Counted from the first letter of the stretch, positions 26,896 through 37,110 are shown. The stretch is DNA of 64,000 bases from Levilactobacillus zymae (GCF_032190635.1 NZ_JAVLAS010000001.1:1364001-1428000), one strand, 5' to 3'. The notes: generated from the sequence alone by a model not told the origin. Numbers and translations are program-made.

Positions 26896-28203
26896 ATGGC
26901 TGCAAAGTGGGAAAAAAAGGAAGCAAACAAGGGTGAATTAACCTTTGAAATTGCCCCTGATAAGATTAAGGAAGGTTTAGACAAAGCTTTCCAACGCACC
27001 AAGAAGAACCTGGCAGTGCCTGGTTTCCGTAAGGGCCGTGTGCCACGTCAAATCTTCGACCAAATGTACGGTGAAGAAGCATTATACCAAGATGCTTTAA
27101 ACATTGTTTTACCTGATGCTTACGAAGAAGCTATCAAGGAAACGTCCATCGAACCCGTCGACCAACCTCAAGTGGATGTTGAATCCATGGATAAGGGTAA
27201 GGCCTGGGTTTTGAAGGCCGTTGTTACGGTTAAGCCAGACGTTAAGTTGGGCGACTACAAGGGCTTAAGTGTCACGAAGCAAAACACGCGGGTTTACCAA
27301 AAAGACATCGATGCTGAATTAGAAAAGCAACGTCAACAACAAGCTGAATTAGTGTTGAAGGAAGACCAACCAGCCGCTAAGGGCGATACGGTGGTTATTG
27401 ACTTCGACGGTTACGTTGATGGCAAGCAATTCGATGGTGGTAAGGCTGACAACTACTCCTTGGAATTAGGTTCAAACTCCTTTATCCCTGGCTTCGAAGA
27501 TCAATTAGTTGGTCACAAGGCGGGCGATGACGTGGACGTTAAGGTCACGTTCCCTAAGGATTACCAAGCTAAGGACTTACAAGATAAGGAAGCTACCTTT
27601 AAAGTAACGATCCACGAAGTTAAGGAAAAGCAATTACCTGAATTAGATGATGAATTCGCTAAGGACGTTGACGAAGACGTTGACAGCTTAGAAGAATTAC
27701 AAGCTAAGACTAAGGATCGTTTGAAGGAACAAAAGACGCATGCGGCTCACGATGCGATTGAAGACGAAGCCATCAGCGAAGCTGTTGACAACGCCGAAAT
27801 CGGTGACGTGCCAGAAGCCATGATCAAAGATGATATTGATCGTCAAATGGAACAATACTTGGCTAACATGCAACAACAAGGGATCCAACCTAAAATGTAC
27901 TTCCAGTTGACCGGGACCACGGAAGACGATTTGCGGAAGCAATTCGCCGATGGTGCCGAAAAGCGGGTTAAGACCAACTTGGTCTTGGAAGCCGTTGTGG
28001 AAGCTGAAAAGATCGAACCAACGGAAGACCAAGTTAAGGCCGAAGTTAAGGATCTTGCCAGCCAATACGGCATGGAAGAAAGCGCCGTTCGCAGTGCTCT
28101 TTCCGACGACATGTTAAAGCATGACATCGCCATTAAGAGTGCGGTTGACCTGATTGCTGATTCCGCTAAGCAAGACAAGAAGAAGGACGCTGACAACGAC
28201 TAA
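26896..28203 (+). CDS. tig: Trigger factor
   Basis: Ribosome-bound chaperone and peptidyl-prolyl isomerase. The ribosome-docking signature GFRKGRVPR is at residues 43-51. An FKBP-type PPIase domain follows (about 160-245, [19 protein letters not shown]), then the helical C-terminal chaperone domain. The 435-residue length is typical, and the tail is acidic (KKDADND). CGGAGGG precedes the ATG. tig followed by clpX is a standard bacterial order; here each has its own promoter. Confidence 0.97.
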   Translation: MAAKWEKKEANKGELTFEIAPDKIKEGLDKAFQRTKKNLAVPGFRKGRVPRQIFDQMYGEEALYQDALNIVLPDAYEEAIKETSIEPVDQPQVDVESMDKGKAWVLKAVVTVKPDVKLGDYKGLSVTKQNTRVYQKDIDAELEKQRQQQAELVLKEDQPAAKGDTVVIDFDGYVDGKQFDGGKADNYSLELGSNSFIPGFEDQLVGHKAGDDVDVKVTFPKDYQAKDLQDKEATFKVTIHEVKEKQLPELDDEFAKDVDEDVDSLEELQAKTKDRLKEQKTHAAHDAIEDEAISEAVDNAEIGDVPEAMIKDDIDRQMEQYLANMQQQGIQPKMYFQLTGTTEDDLRKQFADGAEKRVKTNLVLEAVVEAEKIEPTEDQVKAEVKDLASQYGMEESAVRSALSDDMLKHDIAIKSAVDLIADSAKQDKKKDADND

Positions 28204-28223
28204 GCCGTTATCAACGTGGACTG

Positions 28224-28256
28224 AACCGGGACGACGTTTTCGTTGTTCCGGTTTTT
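28224..28256 (+). terminator. Terminator of tig
   Basis: ACCGGGACGACG pairs with CGTTGTTCCGGT across a TTTT loop (one G-T pair and a bulge allowed), followed by five T. Confidence 0.85.
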
Positions 28257-28329
28257 CTTTAGGGCGGTGCAACCGGCCGTGCCACCAACTGGTTGAGAAG
28301 GCGAATTGATTCTCTAACGTTCATATCTG

Positions 28330-28338
28330 TGGTATAGT
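28330..28338 (+). promoter_or_regulatory. Extended -10 promoter of clpX
   Basis: TGG followed by TATAGT (28333-28338). The leader after it can form a hairpin TAATCCG/CGGATTA (about 28352-28376). No CtsR-type heptamer repeats were seen. Confidence 0.5.
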
Positions 28339-28421
28339 ACATCAATGACGGGGTAATCCGGTGTTCAACGGATTAACTGACCGAGAGATGGGCACTAGCC
28401 CGGATAGAAAGGGTGAGTTTA

Positions 28422-29672
28422 TTGTTTGAAAACACCGAAACCAATGGCCCAGTGACCTGCTCTTTTTGCGGAAAGACCCAAGATCAAGTTCAAAAGATCG
28501 TTGCTGGTCCGGGTGTTTACATCTGTAACGAATGTATCGATTTATGTAAAGAAATTATTGACGAGGAATTCAGTCAAGATAACGCACAAGAGACCTTAGA
28601 AGTGCCAACACCGGCTGAAATCGTGAAGAACCTTGACCAATACGTGATTGGTCAAACCGAAGCCAAGCGGACGCTTTCCGTGGCGGTTTATAACCACTAC
28701 AAGCGGGTCAACGAGATGGCCAAGGATGACGGCGGTCCGGAACTGCAAAAGAGTAACATTGCCGTCATTGGACCGACTGGGTCCGGGAAGACCTACTTAG
28801 CACAAAGTCTCGCCAAGATGCTGAACGTGCCGTTTGCCATCGCGGATGCCACGACCTTGACCGAAGCCGGTTACGTTGGTGAAGACGTGGAAAACATCCT
28901 CTTAAAGTTGCTGCAAAACGCCGATTACGACGTCGACCGGGCCGAAAAGGGTATTATCTACATCGATGAAATCGATAAGATTGCCAAGAAAGCGGAAAAC
29001 GTGTCGATTACCCGGGACGTTTCCGGTGAAGGGGTCCAACAGGCCCTGCTGAAGATCTTGGAAGGAACGATTGCCAACGTGCCGCCGCAGGGTGGGCGGA
29101 AGCATCCCCAACAAGAGTTCATTCAGATTGATACCACCAACATTCTGTTTATCGTGGGTGGGGCCTTCGACGGCATCGACAGTATCGTTAAGCGCCGGTT
29201 AGGGGACCAAACAATCGGGTTTGGTGCCGATACCAAGGAACAAAAGGTCTTGGCGTCCGGCGATAGTTTGATGCAACACGTGATTCCAGAAGACCTCTTA
29301 GAGTTTGGACTGATTCCTGAATTCATCGGGCGGCTCCCAATTCTGACGGCACTGGAAAAGCTGGATGAAAATGACTTAGTTCGGATCTTAACGGAACCGA
29401 AGAATGCTTTGGTCAAGCAATACGAGAAGCTGTTGTCCTTAGACGACGTGCAACTCGAATTCCAACCCGCGGCATTACGAGAAATGGCCAAGTTGGCGAT
29501 TGCCCGGAATACCGGGGCCCGGGGCTTACGGTCGATCATCGAAGACGTGATGCACGACATCATGTTCGACTTACCGAGTCGTAACGACGTTGCCAAGGTG
29601 ATTATCACGGCCGCGACGGTGACGGATCACGCTCAACCAGAACTCGTTTTACGAGATCAAAAGGCGTCATAA
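28422..29672 (+). CDS. clpX: ATP-dependent Clp protease ATP-binding subunit ClpX
   Basis: AAA+ unfoldase that feeds substrates to ClpP. The N-terminal zinc-binding domain has Cys13, Cys16, Cys35 and Cys38 (CSFC...CNEC). Walker A is GPTGSGKT, Walker [10 protein letters not shown], and the pore-loop and C-terminal domains are complete. A GTG at 28413 is in frame, but AAAGGG lies eight bases before a TTG at 28422, giving M-F-E-N-T-E-T-N-G, the expected lactobacillus N-terminus (416 residues). It is followed by a terminator and then engB, its usual neighbour. Confidence 0.95.
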   Translation: MFENTETNGPVTCSFCGKTQDQVQKIVAGPGVYICNECIDLCKEIIDEEFSQDNAQETLEVPTPAEIVKNLDQYVIGQTEAKRTLSVAVYNHYKRVNEMAKDDGGPELQKSNIAVIGPTGSGKTYLAQSLAKMLNVPFAIADATTLTEAGYVGEDVENILLKLLQNADYDVDRAEKGIIYIDEIDKIAKKAENVSITRDVSGEGVQQALLKILEGTIANVPPQGGRKHPQQEFIQIDTTNILFIVGGAFDGIDSIVKRRLGDQTIGFGADTKEQKVLASGDSLMQHVIPEDLLEFGLIPEFIGRLPILTALEKLDENDLVRILTEPKNALVKQYEKLLSLDDVQLEFQPAALREMAKLAIARNTGARGLRSIIEDVMHDIMFDLPSRNDVAKVIITAATVTDHAQPELVLRDQKAS

Positions 29673-29685
29673 TTTAAGGTAATCT

Positions 29686-29717
29686 CAAAAGACCCGGTCA
29701 TTGACCGAGCCTTTTTT
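29686..29717 (+). terminator. Terminator of clpX
   Basis: CGGTC and GACCG flank a three-base loop, with partial pairing outside (AAAAGACC against AGCCTTTTTT) and a T-run. Confidence 0.65.
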
Positions 29718-29832
29718 GTAGTCATCACATTTTGAGATTTTATCAGCGGAGACAAACCCGGACCGTCCGGGGCTTTCAACCGCTTACGCAAGTTTTACGG
29801 CCGGAAAGGAACCGGTACGCCGAGCCGTTCTG

Positions 29833-29841
29833 TGTTAGAAT
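29833..29841 (+). promoter_or_regulatory. Extended -10 promoter of engB
   Basis: TGT followed by TAGAAT, about 37 bases ahead of engB. No clear -35. Confidence 0.4.
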
Positions 29842-29877
29842 GATGAAAGACGATTTTGGAGAGGATGGCACGAAGCA

Positions 29878-30471
29878 ATGGAAGTGAATCACGTAGAACT
29901 AGTTATGAGCGCGGTACAGCCAAGTCAATATCCCACGACGGGTTACCCGGAGATTGCCCTAGTCGGCCGCTCCAACGTGGGGAAATCATCCCTAACCAAT
30001 GTTTTGATTAATCGACGTTCTTACGCGCGGACCTCCAGTCAACCGGGGAAGACCCAGACGTTGAACTTCTATAACGTGGAGGATCAACTGTATTTCGTCG
30101 ACGTGCCTGGTTACGGCTACGCAAAGGTGTCGAAGGCGGCCCGTGAAAAGTGGGGCCAGATGATTGAGACTTATCTGACGCAGCGCGACCAGTTAAAGGG
30201 CGTTGTGTCGCTGATCGACGCGCGCCATGCGCCCACAGCAGCGGATGTTCAGATGTACCAATGGTTGGCCTATTACAACCTGCCAACGCTGATTGTGGCA
30301 ACGAAAAGCGATAAGGTGGCCCGGGGTAAGTGGAACCAAACCATTAGTCAGATTAAGAAATCGTTGGGGTTACCCAATACTGATAACATCATCCTGTTTT
30401 CGGCACCGCAGAAGACGGGGAAGGCTGCCGTGTGGCAGTGGATTGAACAACAAGCCTTTGGGGAGGAATAA
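29878..30471 (+). CDS. engB: Ribosome biogenesis GTP-binding protein YsxC/YihA (EngB)
   Basis: Essential GTPase for late 50S assembly, 197 residues. G1 is GRSNVGKSS (30-38), G3 [11 protein letters not shown], and G4 TKSDK; the N-terminal extension and size are normal. It follows clpX as in Bacillus (lonA-ysxC) and other Firmicutes. The MazG-like gene starts two bases after the stop. Confidence 0.95.
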   Translation: MEVNHVELVMSAVQPSQYPTTGYPEIALVGRSNVGKSSLTNVLINRRSYARTSSQPGKTQTLNFYNVEDQLYFVDVPGYGYAKVSKAAREKWGQMIETYLTQRDQLKGVVSLIDARHAPTAADVQMYQWLAYYNLPTLIVATKSDKVARGKWNQTISQIKKSLGLPNTDNIILFSAPQKTGKAAVWQWIEQQAFGEE

Positions 30472-30473
30472 CC

Positions 30474-30773
30474 GTGGAATTTAGTGACTATCAAAAAGCA
30501 GCGAACCGAACCCTTTACGGGAACGAACAGGTGTTGACTAACTGTGCGTTGGGCTTGGCCGGTGAATCCGGACAGGTTGTGGAGTTAATCAAGAAGTACA
30601 CCTTTCACGGTAAGGACCTCGACCATGATGCGTTAGTCAAAGAAATGGGCGACGTTTTGTGGTATCTGAGTCAGATTGCTCAATGGGCCGATATCGACTT
30701 CGATGAGGTGGCTCAAAGTAACATTGATCGGTTGAATGCCCGTTATCCGAACGGTTATCAGGCCGAAAAGTAA
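30474..30773 (+). CDS. MazG-like nucleotide pyrophosphohydrolase
   Basis: A 99-residue protein of the all-alpha NTP pyrophosphatase (MazG-like) superfamily, which removes pyrophosphate from non-canonical or excess NTPs. The helical metal-binding pattern is present: GLAGESGQVVELIKK and, after a gap, KEMGDVLWYLSQIA. It starts at GTG, with GGGAGGAA overlapping the end of engB, so the pair is co-translated. The exact substrate is unknown. Confidence 0.82.
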   Translation: MEFSDYQKAANRTLYGNEQVLTNCALGLAGESGQVVELIKKYTFHGKDLDHDALVKEMGDVLWYLSQIAQWADIDFDEVAQSNIDRLNARYPNGYQAEK

Positions 30774-30775
30774 CC

Positions 30776-30813
30776 GAAAAAGCCCTCGCGGAAGTGGTTC
30801 CGTGAGGGCTTTT
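30776..30813. terminator. Bidirectional terminator
   Basis: AGCCCTCGCGGAA (30781-30793) pairs with TTCCGTGAGGGCT (30798-30810) with A-rich and T-rich flanks. It serves the MazG-like gene and the convergent small gene at 30835. Confidence 0.92.
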
Positions 30814-30834
30814 CCCCACTATGATTAGTGGGAA

Positions 30835-31017
30835 TTATTGGTTGTCATGTTCAATCTTTTCTTGGTCGGTCTTAGTGAGGCCCTTGGCGCGTTTATTGTC
30901 CTTATGCGCGTCTGCTCGCTTTAAGAACTTATCGCGCTTTTCGTCCTTGGGATCCATTTGGGCAAACTTGCCGAACATGGAGTCTAAATCATCTTGCCGT
31001 TTTACCTTAAGTGCCAT
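30835..31017 (-). CDS. Small conserved protein of SPJ_0845 type
   Basis: A 60-residue, very Lys/Asp-rich soluble protein beginning MALKVKRQDDLDSMFGKFA. The opening resembles a small family of unknown function annotated as SPJ_0845 family in lactic acid bacteria; that assignment is from memory. The frame extends to 31086, but AGGAGG lies eight bases before the ATG at 31017. Monocistronic. Confidence 0.78.
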   Translation of the reverse strand: MALKVKRQDDLDSMFGKFAQMDPKDEKRDKFLKRADAHKDNKRAKGLTKTDQEKIEHDNQ

Positions 31018-31110
31018 GTTGCCACCTCCTGATGTCTTTTCAGCTATCATAGCAGAACTCATCTCGTTTGTCATTTCGAAACGCAAGGAGCCGGCTTGCG
31101 GGTGGATTGC

Positions 31111-31139
31111 TTGCGCCGAACAGGGATTCGGCTTATAAT
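31111..31139 (+). promoter_or_regulatory. Promoter of uvrC
   Basis: TTGCGC (31111-31116), a 17-base spacer and TATAAT (31134-31139), 34 bases ahead of the GTG start. Confidence 0.75.
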
Positions 31140-31172
31140 TTATTAGCTAAAATAAGAAATGGAGGGATCGTC

Positions 31173-32990
31173 GTGGCATCGGAATACCTCGAACATAAGC
31201 TGGCCTTGCTCCCGGGATTACCCGGCTGTTATCTGATGAAGAATTTGAATAGTCAGATTATTTACGTGGGGAAGGCCAAAAACCTCAAGAACCGGGTACG
31301 CTCCTATTTTAAGAGTAGCCATACGGGCAAGACGGCGCAATTGGTCAGTGAAATCGTGGACTTCGAAACGATCATCACGTCGACCGACAAGGAAGCCTTC
31401 CTCCTCGAAATCACCCTGATTCAAAAACATCAGCCGTACTTTAACATCAAGTTAAAGCGGGGAACCGGGTATCCCTACATTAAAATCACCCACGAACGAG
31501 ACCCCCAACTGTTACTAGTTAACGAAATCAAAAAGGATGGTGGCTATTACTTTGGGCCCTATCCGAACGTCTATGCGGCCGAAGAAACGATTCATTTTCT
31601 CCAAAAGGTCTACCCCTTGCGGCGGTGCACCGGGTATCAGGGCCGTCCGTGCCTGTATTATCACATGGGGCAGTGCCTGGGGGCGTGCTTCAAGGAGGTT
31701 CCCCAGGCCGATTATGACCGGCAGATTCGCAAGATTAAGTCGTTTCTAAACGGTAACGTGGGCCGGGCCGAAAAGGAGCTGCACGAACGCATGGAAGCGG
31801 CGGCAGCGGAAATGGCTTACGAACGGGCGGCCGATTTACGTGATCAGATTCGTTATATTGAGGCTACCGTTGAAAAACAGAAGATCATTTCTAACGACCA
31901 CATTCCCCGAGATATCTTTAATTTTTATCTGGACAAGGGGTGGTTGTCGATTCAGGTCTTCTTTATCCGTCAAGCCCGGTTGATGAAGCGTGAAAAACGG
32001 CTTTTTCCGGTGGTTAACACGGCCGAAGAGGAATTGGCCAGCTTCATCGTGCAGTTCTATCAACGCAAGAATACGGTGCTCCCGCGCGAGATTCTGGTGC
32101 CAGCCAGTATTGATGGTGAGATGATTGAAGCGTTACTCCACGTCCCCGTGCGGACGCCGCAACGGGGAACTAAGCGTGATTTGTTGGACATGGCCGGTAA
32201 AAATGCCCGGTTAGTCCTAGAAGAAAAATTCCGCTTGTTGGAACTGGATGAAAGTAAGACCACTGGGGCCATGAAGGAGATTACCGACGCGTTAGGGATT
32301 GCGCCGGGGCATAAAATCGAGGCCTTCGACCACTCCCACATTCAGGGAGCCGATCTCGTGTCGGCCATGGTGGTGTTCGTGGACGGCCAGCCTAACAAGA
32401 AACTTTATCGAAAGTATAAATTAAAGACCGTTGATCACGCCGACGAAACGGCCAGTACCTTAGAAGTCATTCGGCGGCGGTATACGCGGTTATTAAAGGA
32501 GCATGCCCCATTACCGGATCTAATTTTGATGGATGGGGGCGACATTCAGATGAATGCCGTTAAGGAAGTCCTCGAGGACGAATTAGATCTGCATATACCG
32601 GTGGCGGGGATGGTCAAAAACGATCATCATAAGACCGCCGATCTGTTGTTTGGGCCGGCCGATCAGCACGTTCACTTGGATCCGCAAAGTCAGGGCTTCT
32701 ATCTGGTTCAACGGATCCAAGACGAGGTGCACCGGTTTGCCATTACCTTCCACCGTCAAGTCCACACTAAGCATTCGCTAAGTTCGAAGCTGGATACGAT
32801 TCCGGGTGTGGGTCCCAAGACCCGCAATAAACTGTTGCGTAAGTTTGGCTCGACCAAGAAGATTGGGGAGGCCAGTGTGGAAGACTTGCAGGCGTTGAGC
32901 ATTAATAAGACGGTGGCGCAGACCATCTTATTGACCCTGAAGGCCGAGACGGCGGAGATCAAAAAGCCCCGCACACCGACGAAACTTTGA
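31173..32990 (+). CDS. uvrC: Excinuclease ABC subunit C
   Basis: Makes both incisions in nucleotide excision repair. Domains in order: GIY-YIG nuclease (about residues 14-90, IIYVGKAKNLKNRVRSYF), a Cys-rich region, the UVR motif (about 200-235), the RNase-H-like endonuclease (EAFDHSHIQGAD, LILMDGG) and a C-terminal helix-hairpin-helix (LDTIPGVGPKTRNKLLRKFG). The frame runs upstream to 31068, but GGAGGG precedes the GTG at 31173 by seven bases; length then is 605. Monocistronic. Confidence 0.95.
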   Translation: MASEYLEHKLALLPGLPGCYLMKNLNSQIIYVGKAKNLKNRVRSYFKSSHTGKTAQLVSEIVDFETIITSTDKEAFLLEITLIQKHQPYFNIKLKRGTGYPYIKITHERDPQLLLVNEIKKDGGYYFGPYPNVYAAEETIHFLQKVYPLRRCTGYQGRPCLYYHMGQCLGACFKEVPQADYDRQIRKIKSFLNGNVGRAEKELHERMEAAAAEMAYERAADLRDQIRYIEATVEKQKIISNDHIPRDIFNFYLDKGWLSIQVFFIRQARLMKREKRLFPVVNTAEEELASFIVQFYQRKNTVLPREILVPASIDGEMIEALLHVPVRTPQRGTKRDLLDMAGKNARLVLEEKFRLLELDESKTTGAMKEITDALGIAPGHKIEAFDHSHIQGADLVSAMVVFVDGQPNKKLYRKYKLKTVDHADETASTLEVIRRRYTRLLKEHAPLPDLILMDGGDIQMNAVKEVLEDELDLHIPVAGMVKNDHHKTADLLFGPADQHVHLDPQSQGFYLVQRIQDEVHRFAITFHRQVHTKHSLSSKLDTIPGVGPKTRNKLLRKFGSTKKIGEASVEDLQALSINKTVAQTILLTLKAETAEIKKPRTPTKL

Positions 32991-33015
32991 CGCCGCACCG
33001 GTTTGTCGGTATACT
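32987..33015 (+). promoter_or_regulatory. Promoter of obgE, overlapping the uvrC stop
   Basis: TTGACG (32987-32992) includes the uvrC TGA stop. After a 17-base spacer comes TATACT (33010-33015). It is one of the best promoter matches in the window. Confidence 0.72.
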
Positions 33016-33076
33016 GACAAGCGTGTGCCGGTGACGACCACGTCACTGAACTGATTAAGAAAATGAGGAAATTAAT

Positions 33077-34369
33077 ATGTTTGTAGACCAAGTTAAAATT
33101 AATGTGAAAGCCGGTAACGGCGGTAACGGAATGGTTGCCTTTCGGCGAGAAAAATTTGTTCCTAATGGTGGTCCAGCCGGTGGTGACGGTGGCCGCGGCG
33201 GTAACGTCGTGTTTGTCGTGGATCAAGGCTTACGGACGTTGATGGATTTTCGCTACCAGCGAAAGTTTAAGGCGAAAAACGGCGGTAACGGGGCCATTAA
33301 ATCGATGACGGGTCGCGGCGCCGACGACCTGATTGTGCAAGTTCCCCAGGGAACCACGGTAGTTAATAGCGCAACTGGCGCCGTTATTGGCGACTTAGTT
33401 GGTGATGACGATTCCGTGATCGTGGCTCACGGGGGCCGCGGTGGGCGCGGAAACATTCACTTTGCCTCACCGAAAAATCCGGCACCAGAGATTGCCGAAA
33501 ATGGGGAACCTGGTGAAGAGTTTGAGGTTCAGTTGGAATTGAAGGTGTTAGCCGACGTCGGGCTGGTTGGCTTTCCGTCCGTTGGTAAGTCCACGCTCCT
33601 GGCAACCGTGACGAGTGCGAAACCGAAAATTGCGGAATACCACTTCACCACCTTGGTTCCTAATCTGGGGATGGTTCGCTTACCCGATGGTCAAGACTTT
33701 GTCATGGCCGATTTACCTGGATTGATTGAAGGCGCCGCTAACGGAATCGGCTTAGGGTTCCAATTTTTACGGCACGTGGAGCGGACCCGAGTGATTCTCC
33801 ACGTCATTGATATGAGTGGCGTGGAAGGACGCGACCCGTATGACGACTTCGAAAAGATCAACCGGGAGTTACAGGCCTATGATCCGGATATTCTCAAACG
33901 ACCCCAAATTGTGGTGGCTAACAAGATGGATATGCCCGCTGCTGCCGCCAACCTGGCGACGTTTAAGCAACAGCTAGGTCAAGATGAGCTGTTGGCGGAT
34001 ACGCCAGAAGTCTTCGCCATCTCGACCATCACCCATGACGGGTTAACGCCGCTGTTGCAGCGGACGGCTGAGGTGCTCGCACAGACGCCGAAGTTCCCGG
34101 TCAAGGACGCTACGGTCAAGACGGCCGAATACGATTTCCACCAGACACCGGACTTCACCATTACGCGCGATCAAGATGGCGTGTGGATTCTGGGCGGCGA
34201 CAAGCTCGAAAAGCTCTTTAAGATGACCGATATTAACCACGACGAAAGCCTGTTACGGTTTGCCCGGCAAATGCGGGGGATGGGCGTGGACGATGCCTTA
34301 CGGGACAAGGGTGCCCAAAATGGTGATACGGTTCAGATTGACGACTTTAGTTTTGAATACATGGCCTAA
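33077..34369 (+). CDS. obgE: GTPase ObgE/CgtA
   Basis: Essential GTPase of 50S assembly and stress control. It has the Gly-rich Obg fold (1-160, [19 protein letters not shown]), the G domain (G1 [10 protein letters not shown]3 [10 protein letters not shown]4 NKMD) and a C-terminal OCT domain (about 350-430). The 430-residue length is typical for Gram-positives. It is often followed by rnz in lactobacilli; here a divergent pair of genes for small unknown proteins lies between them. Confidence 0.96.
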   Translation: MFVDQVKINVKAGNGGNGMVAFRREKFVPNGGPAGGDGGRGGNVVFVVDQGLRTLMDFRYQRKFKAKNGGNGAIKSMTGRGADDLIVQVPQGTTVVNSATGAVIGDLVGDDDSVIVAHGGRGGRGNIHFASPKNPAPEIAENGEPGEEFEVQLELKVLADVGLVGFPSVGKSTLLATVTSAKPKIAEYHFTTLVPNLGMVRLPDGQDFVMADLPGLIEGAANGIGLGFQFLRHVERTRVILHVIDMSGVEGRDPYDDFEKINRELQAYDPDILKRPQIVVANKMDMPAAAANLATFKQQLGQDELLADTPEVFAISTITHDGLTPLLQRTAEVLAQTPKFPVKDATVKTAEYDFHQTPDFTITRDQDGVWILGGDKLEKLFKMTDINHDESLLRFARQMRGMGVDDALRDKGAQNGDTVQIDDFSFEYMA

Positions 34370-34414
34370 GGTCGAAAATTGAAGTAAAACAAAGGCGCTT
34401 GGGTGCTGAGCCTG

Positions 34415-34468
34415 AACGTCAAAAGCGACCACTATTCCTCAATTGGGGAATAGTGGTCGCTTGACGTT
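34415..34468. repeat. Long imperfect inverted repeat after obgE
   Basis: The 22-base arm ending GGTCGCTTGACGTT (34447-34468) is fully complementary to 34415-34438 apart from a two-base AA bulge, with a loop of about eight bases. No T-run follows on either side. It separates convergent obgE and the lipoprotein gene and may act as a terminator-like or mRNA-end-protecting hairpin. Confidence 0.75.
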
Positions 34469-34574
34469 AAACGGGCTAAATTATCGGTTAGTACCCATTG
34501 TGAGACCGTAATTGACCCTAGGAGGAGCTTCGATCAGGCGCTGGGCGCTAGGCAATCGGGTTCTAGTTCCATTG

Positions 34575-35330
34575 TTAGTTGAGTTGAGCGGTTAACCAGC
34601 CACTGGGCGGAACCACCTGCTTTTGCTTGGCGGTGTAGGCACCGGCAAAGGCGATCTTAATGCGCTTAAACGTCGGGGCCTTTCCTTGGCTAGCAAGGCC
34701 GGTCGCGTAAGTGTTAAGCCGACCATTGGCGGGGATCGTTTTGCCGGCGCTGGCGTCACTGAGCTGAGTGGTGGCGTTTAACGTGTGAGTGCCATTTCCC
34801 AGTTGAATTCCTTTGATGCCGTCGGTGGTGAGATCCTGATTGCGGTGATTAATAATGGTAAACTTGATCTGGAGCGTGTAGTAAGGACTCTTGATGGTAC
34901 TGAGGTTCAGCGCTTGAGCGGCCATCTTCTTCGCGTCGGTAGTTTCAGCGACGTTACGCATTAATCGGACCGTCGTTAACTGATAAGTAAAGGCACCACT
35001 CTTGATGGTGGTTTTCGGATGACGCACCCGGGCCAGAGTTAACTTGGTTCCCACCCCGTCGTAAGTGTATTGTCCTTTTTGGGTGAGGTTTCCCGACTTG
35101 ACGTACTGGCGACTCTGGGTCTGAGCCCGTGTAGGGTGGAAATTTTGTTTAAAGTGAGTAGATGATGAGGCCGTTACGGCAGCGTCGGGACTAGCGGCGC
35201 GATAATGGCTGGTTTGGGAACTGGCGTTTTTAAAACTCGTATGACTTTGCTGGGATTGTTGGTGACAGCCGGTGAGCCCGACCAACAAACAACTCAGACC
35301 TAATAACCAGGTGATGCGTGAAAAATGCAT
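34575..35330 (-). CDS. Predicted lipoprotein of unknown function
   Basis: A 251-residue secreted protein. A short basic N-terminus, a hydrophobic segment (WLLGLSCLLVGLTG) and the lipobox LTGC predict lipid attachment to Cys and exposure outside the membrane. A Ser/Gln/His-rich linker follows, then a beta-rich domain (YTYDGVGTKLTLARVR, YYTLQIKFTIINHRNQDL) that resembles the DUF4352-like domains of Gram-positive lipoproteins by eye. GGAG lies eight bases before the ATG at 35330; a GTG nine bases earlier is less likely. It follows the gene at 35616 by 13 bases. Confidence 0.8.
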   Translation of the reverse strand: MHFSRITWLLGLSCLLVGLTGCHQQSQQSHTSFKNASSQTSHYRAASPDAAVTASSSTHFKQNFHPTRAQTQSRQYVKSGNLTQKGQYTYDGVGTKLTLARVRHPKTTIKSGAFTYQLTTVRLMRNVAETTDAKKMAAQALNLSTIKSPYYTLQIKFTIINHRNQDLTTDGIKGIQLGNGTHTLNATTQLSDASAGKTIPANGRLNTYATGLASQGKAPTFKRIKIAFAGAYTAKQKQVVPPSGWLTAQLN

Positions 35331-35343
35331 GGTAAGCACTCCT

Positions 35344-35616
35344 TTAACCCAACAGGAGACATTGGGGAATTAGTCGGTAACCGTAGAGTCGTTGAGGGGG
35401 CGGTCCCGCTAGGAAAAGACTGGCGGTGGGACTGACTTGTTGGGTTCGGGCACGAAATTGATCGAGGGTCAGTGGCCGCCCCGGTCCCGTGATGAGATAA
35501 AGTCGCTCGGCGTGGACTTGCAGGTCTTGGATGGGTTGATTGGGTTGAGCCTCTAAGTACAACCGCAATTGTGGTGCCAGGTCGCTGGTTGACCGGTCAA
35601 AATCGATTAAGCGCAC
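35344..35616 (-). CDS. Small protein of unknown function
   Basis: A 90-residue soluble protein beginning MRLIDFDRSTSDLAPQLRLYL. It has no signal peptide or membrane segment; Pro-rich loops near the end (GPPPQRLYGYRL). AGGAGG lies eight bases before the GTG at 35616; an earlier GTG at 35625 overlaps the RBS. It precedes the lipoprotein gene by 13 bases in what looks like a two-gene operon divergent from rnz. No family recognised. Confidence 0.65.
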   Translation of the reverse strand: MRLIDFDRSTSDLAPQLRLYLEAQPNQPIQDLQVHAERLYLITGPGRPLTLDQFRARTQQVSPTASLFLAGPPPQRLYGYRLIPQCLLLG

Positions 35617-35776
35617 GGGTCCCACCTCCTCTTGGATACCCCAATTATACCGAATTTAGGAGCAGAACCCTAATCTTATTCTCCGTGGACCGGCGAAGAC
35701 AAAAGTTGCGATTTGCCCCAAAATCCCCTAAAATAGTGAACGGACTTTAAAACGATTAGATAGGAACGAAAAAAAT

Positions 35777-36727
35777 ATGGAAATTGAATTTTTAGGAACG
35801 GGTGCTGGGTCACCTGGTAAGTTTCGGAATGTCACGAGTACGGCGTTACGCTTGTTGGACGAACGAAATTCGGTCTGGTTGTTTGACGTCGGGGAGGCCA
35901 CGCAACATCAAATTTTACGAACAACGTTAAAGCCACGAAAGATTGATAAAATTTTTATTACCCACTTGCACGGGGATCACATTTTTGGGTTGCCGGGGTT
36001 ATTGAGCAGTCGGTCCTTTCAAGGGGGCAATTCGCCGCTGACCATCTATGGGCCCAAGGGGATTCGCGATTTTGTGGAAGTCAGTATGCGGGTCACTGAA
36101 ACCAAGTTGGCGTATAAGATTCGTTACCAAGAAATTAGCGGGGATGGCTTGATCTTTGAAGATGATAAGTTTCAGGTCTTCGCCGCCCATCTAGATCACC
36201 GCATCGCCTGTTACGGGTACCGCATCGTCGAAAAGGACCATCCGGGCGAGTTAATGGTGGACCGGTTGCGGGCCGATCAGATTCCCGCCGGCCCACTTTA
36301 TGGCCAGCTTAAGGCCGGCAAGACCGTCACTTTGAGCGATGGTCGGGTAGTTAATGGGCAAGATTACTTGGGGCCCGCACAACCGGGGCGGATCGTGGCC
36401 ATCTTGGGTGATACTCGCCAAACGCCGAATGCCGAGAAGTTGGCGCGCAATGCCGATGTTTTGGTTCACGAAAGCACCTTTGCGAAGGGCGAAGGTAAAT
36501 TGGCCCGTTCCTATTACCATTCCACCAACGTTCAGGCGGCGGAATTGGCTAAACGTGCGCACGTAAAGATGTTGTTACTAAACCATATCTCTGCGCGTTA
36601 CACGGGTAAATTAGCCGCGGAATTACAGCATCAGGCCCGTGAGGTGTTCGCGAACACCCGGGTTGTAAAGGATTTTGATGAGATTCCAGTACTGTTTCAG
36701 AAAAAAGCGGGGGCGACTAAGGCATGA
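35777..36727 (+). CDS. rnz: Ribonuclease Z
   Basis: Zinc endonuclease that cuts tRNA precursors at the 3' end, important for tRNAs lacking an encoded CCA, such as the tRNA-Ser in this window. The metal motif [14 protein letters not shown] is complete, followed by further His/Asp ligands ([22 protein letters not shown]). It starts [15 protein letters not shown] and is 316 residues, a normal length. Its stop overlaps the next start in ATGA. Confidence 0.95.
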   Translation: MEIEFLGTGAGSPGKFRNVTSTALRLLDERNSVWLFDVGEATQHQILRTTLKPRKIDKIFITHLHGDHIFGLPGLLSSRSFQGGNSPLTIYGPKGIRDFVEVSMRVTETKLAYKIRYQEISGDGLIFEDDKFQVFAAHLDHRIACYGYRIVEKDHPGELMVDRLRADQIPAGPLYGQLKAGKTVTLSDGRVVNGQDYLGPAQPGRIVAILGDTRQTPNAEKLARNADVLVHESTFAKGEGKLARSYYHSTNVQAAELAKRAHVKMLLLNHISARYTGKLAAELQHQAREVFANTRVVKDFDEIPVLFQKKAGATKA

Positions 36728-37110
36728 AGAATCAATGGCGGATTATCGTGACCATCTTATTGGTCATTGTGGTGGCAGTCTTTGCAATTTTAAACGTTGA
36801 ATCGGTTCCCGTGTCGTTTGGGTTTACCACGGTTCACTGGCCTTTAATTTTGTTATTGTTGGTGTCCATCCTCATCGGCGCAATCCTGGTGATTTTATTT
36901 TCAACTATCACCTCGTTGCAGCATAACCGGGCGTACAAGGAACTCGAAAAAACGAGTCAAGCGCGCATTGCGGCGTTAACCGACGACAATCAGCGTTTAC
37001 AAAAGCGTTTGAAGAATTCGGGTAAACAAGCCGCCGGGCAACAGGATAAGCAGATTCAAGACCTGGAAGCTCAGGTTAAGGCGTTACAAGCCCAGCTCGC
37101 AGCTAAATAA
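36724..37110 (+). CDS. LapA-domain (DUF1049) membrane protein
   Basis: A 128-residue protein with two transmembrane segments (about 7-24 and 37-62) separated by the conserved [11 protein letters not shown] turn, then a C-terminal coiled coil rich in Lys/Gln (about 75-128). This is the lipopolysaccharide-assembly-A domain architecture; in a Gram-positive without LPS its role is unknown. It is coupled to rnz by a four-base overlap and lies ahead of recJ. Confidence 0.85.
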   Translation: MKNQWRIIVTILLVIVVAVFAILNVESVPVSFGFTTVHWPLILLLLVSILIGAILVILFSTITSLQHNRAYKELEKTSQARIAALTDDNQRLQKRLKNSGKQAAGQQDKQIQDLEAQVKALQAQLAAK

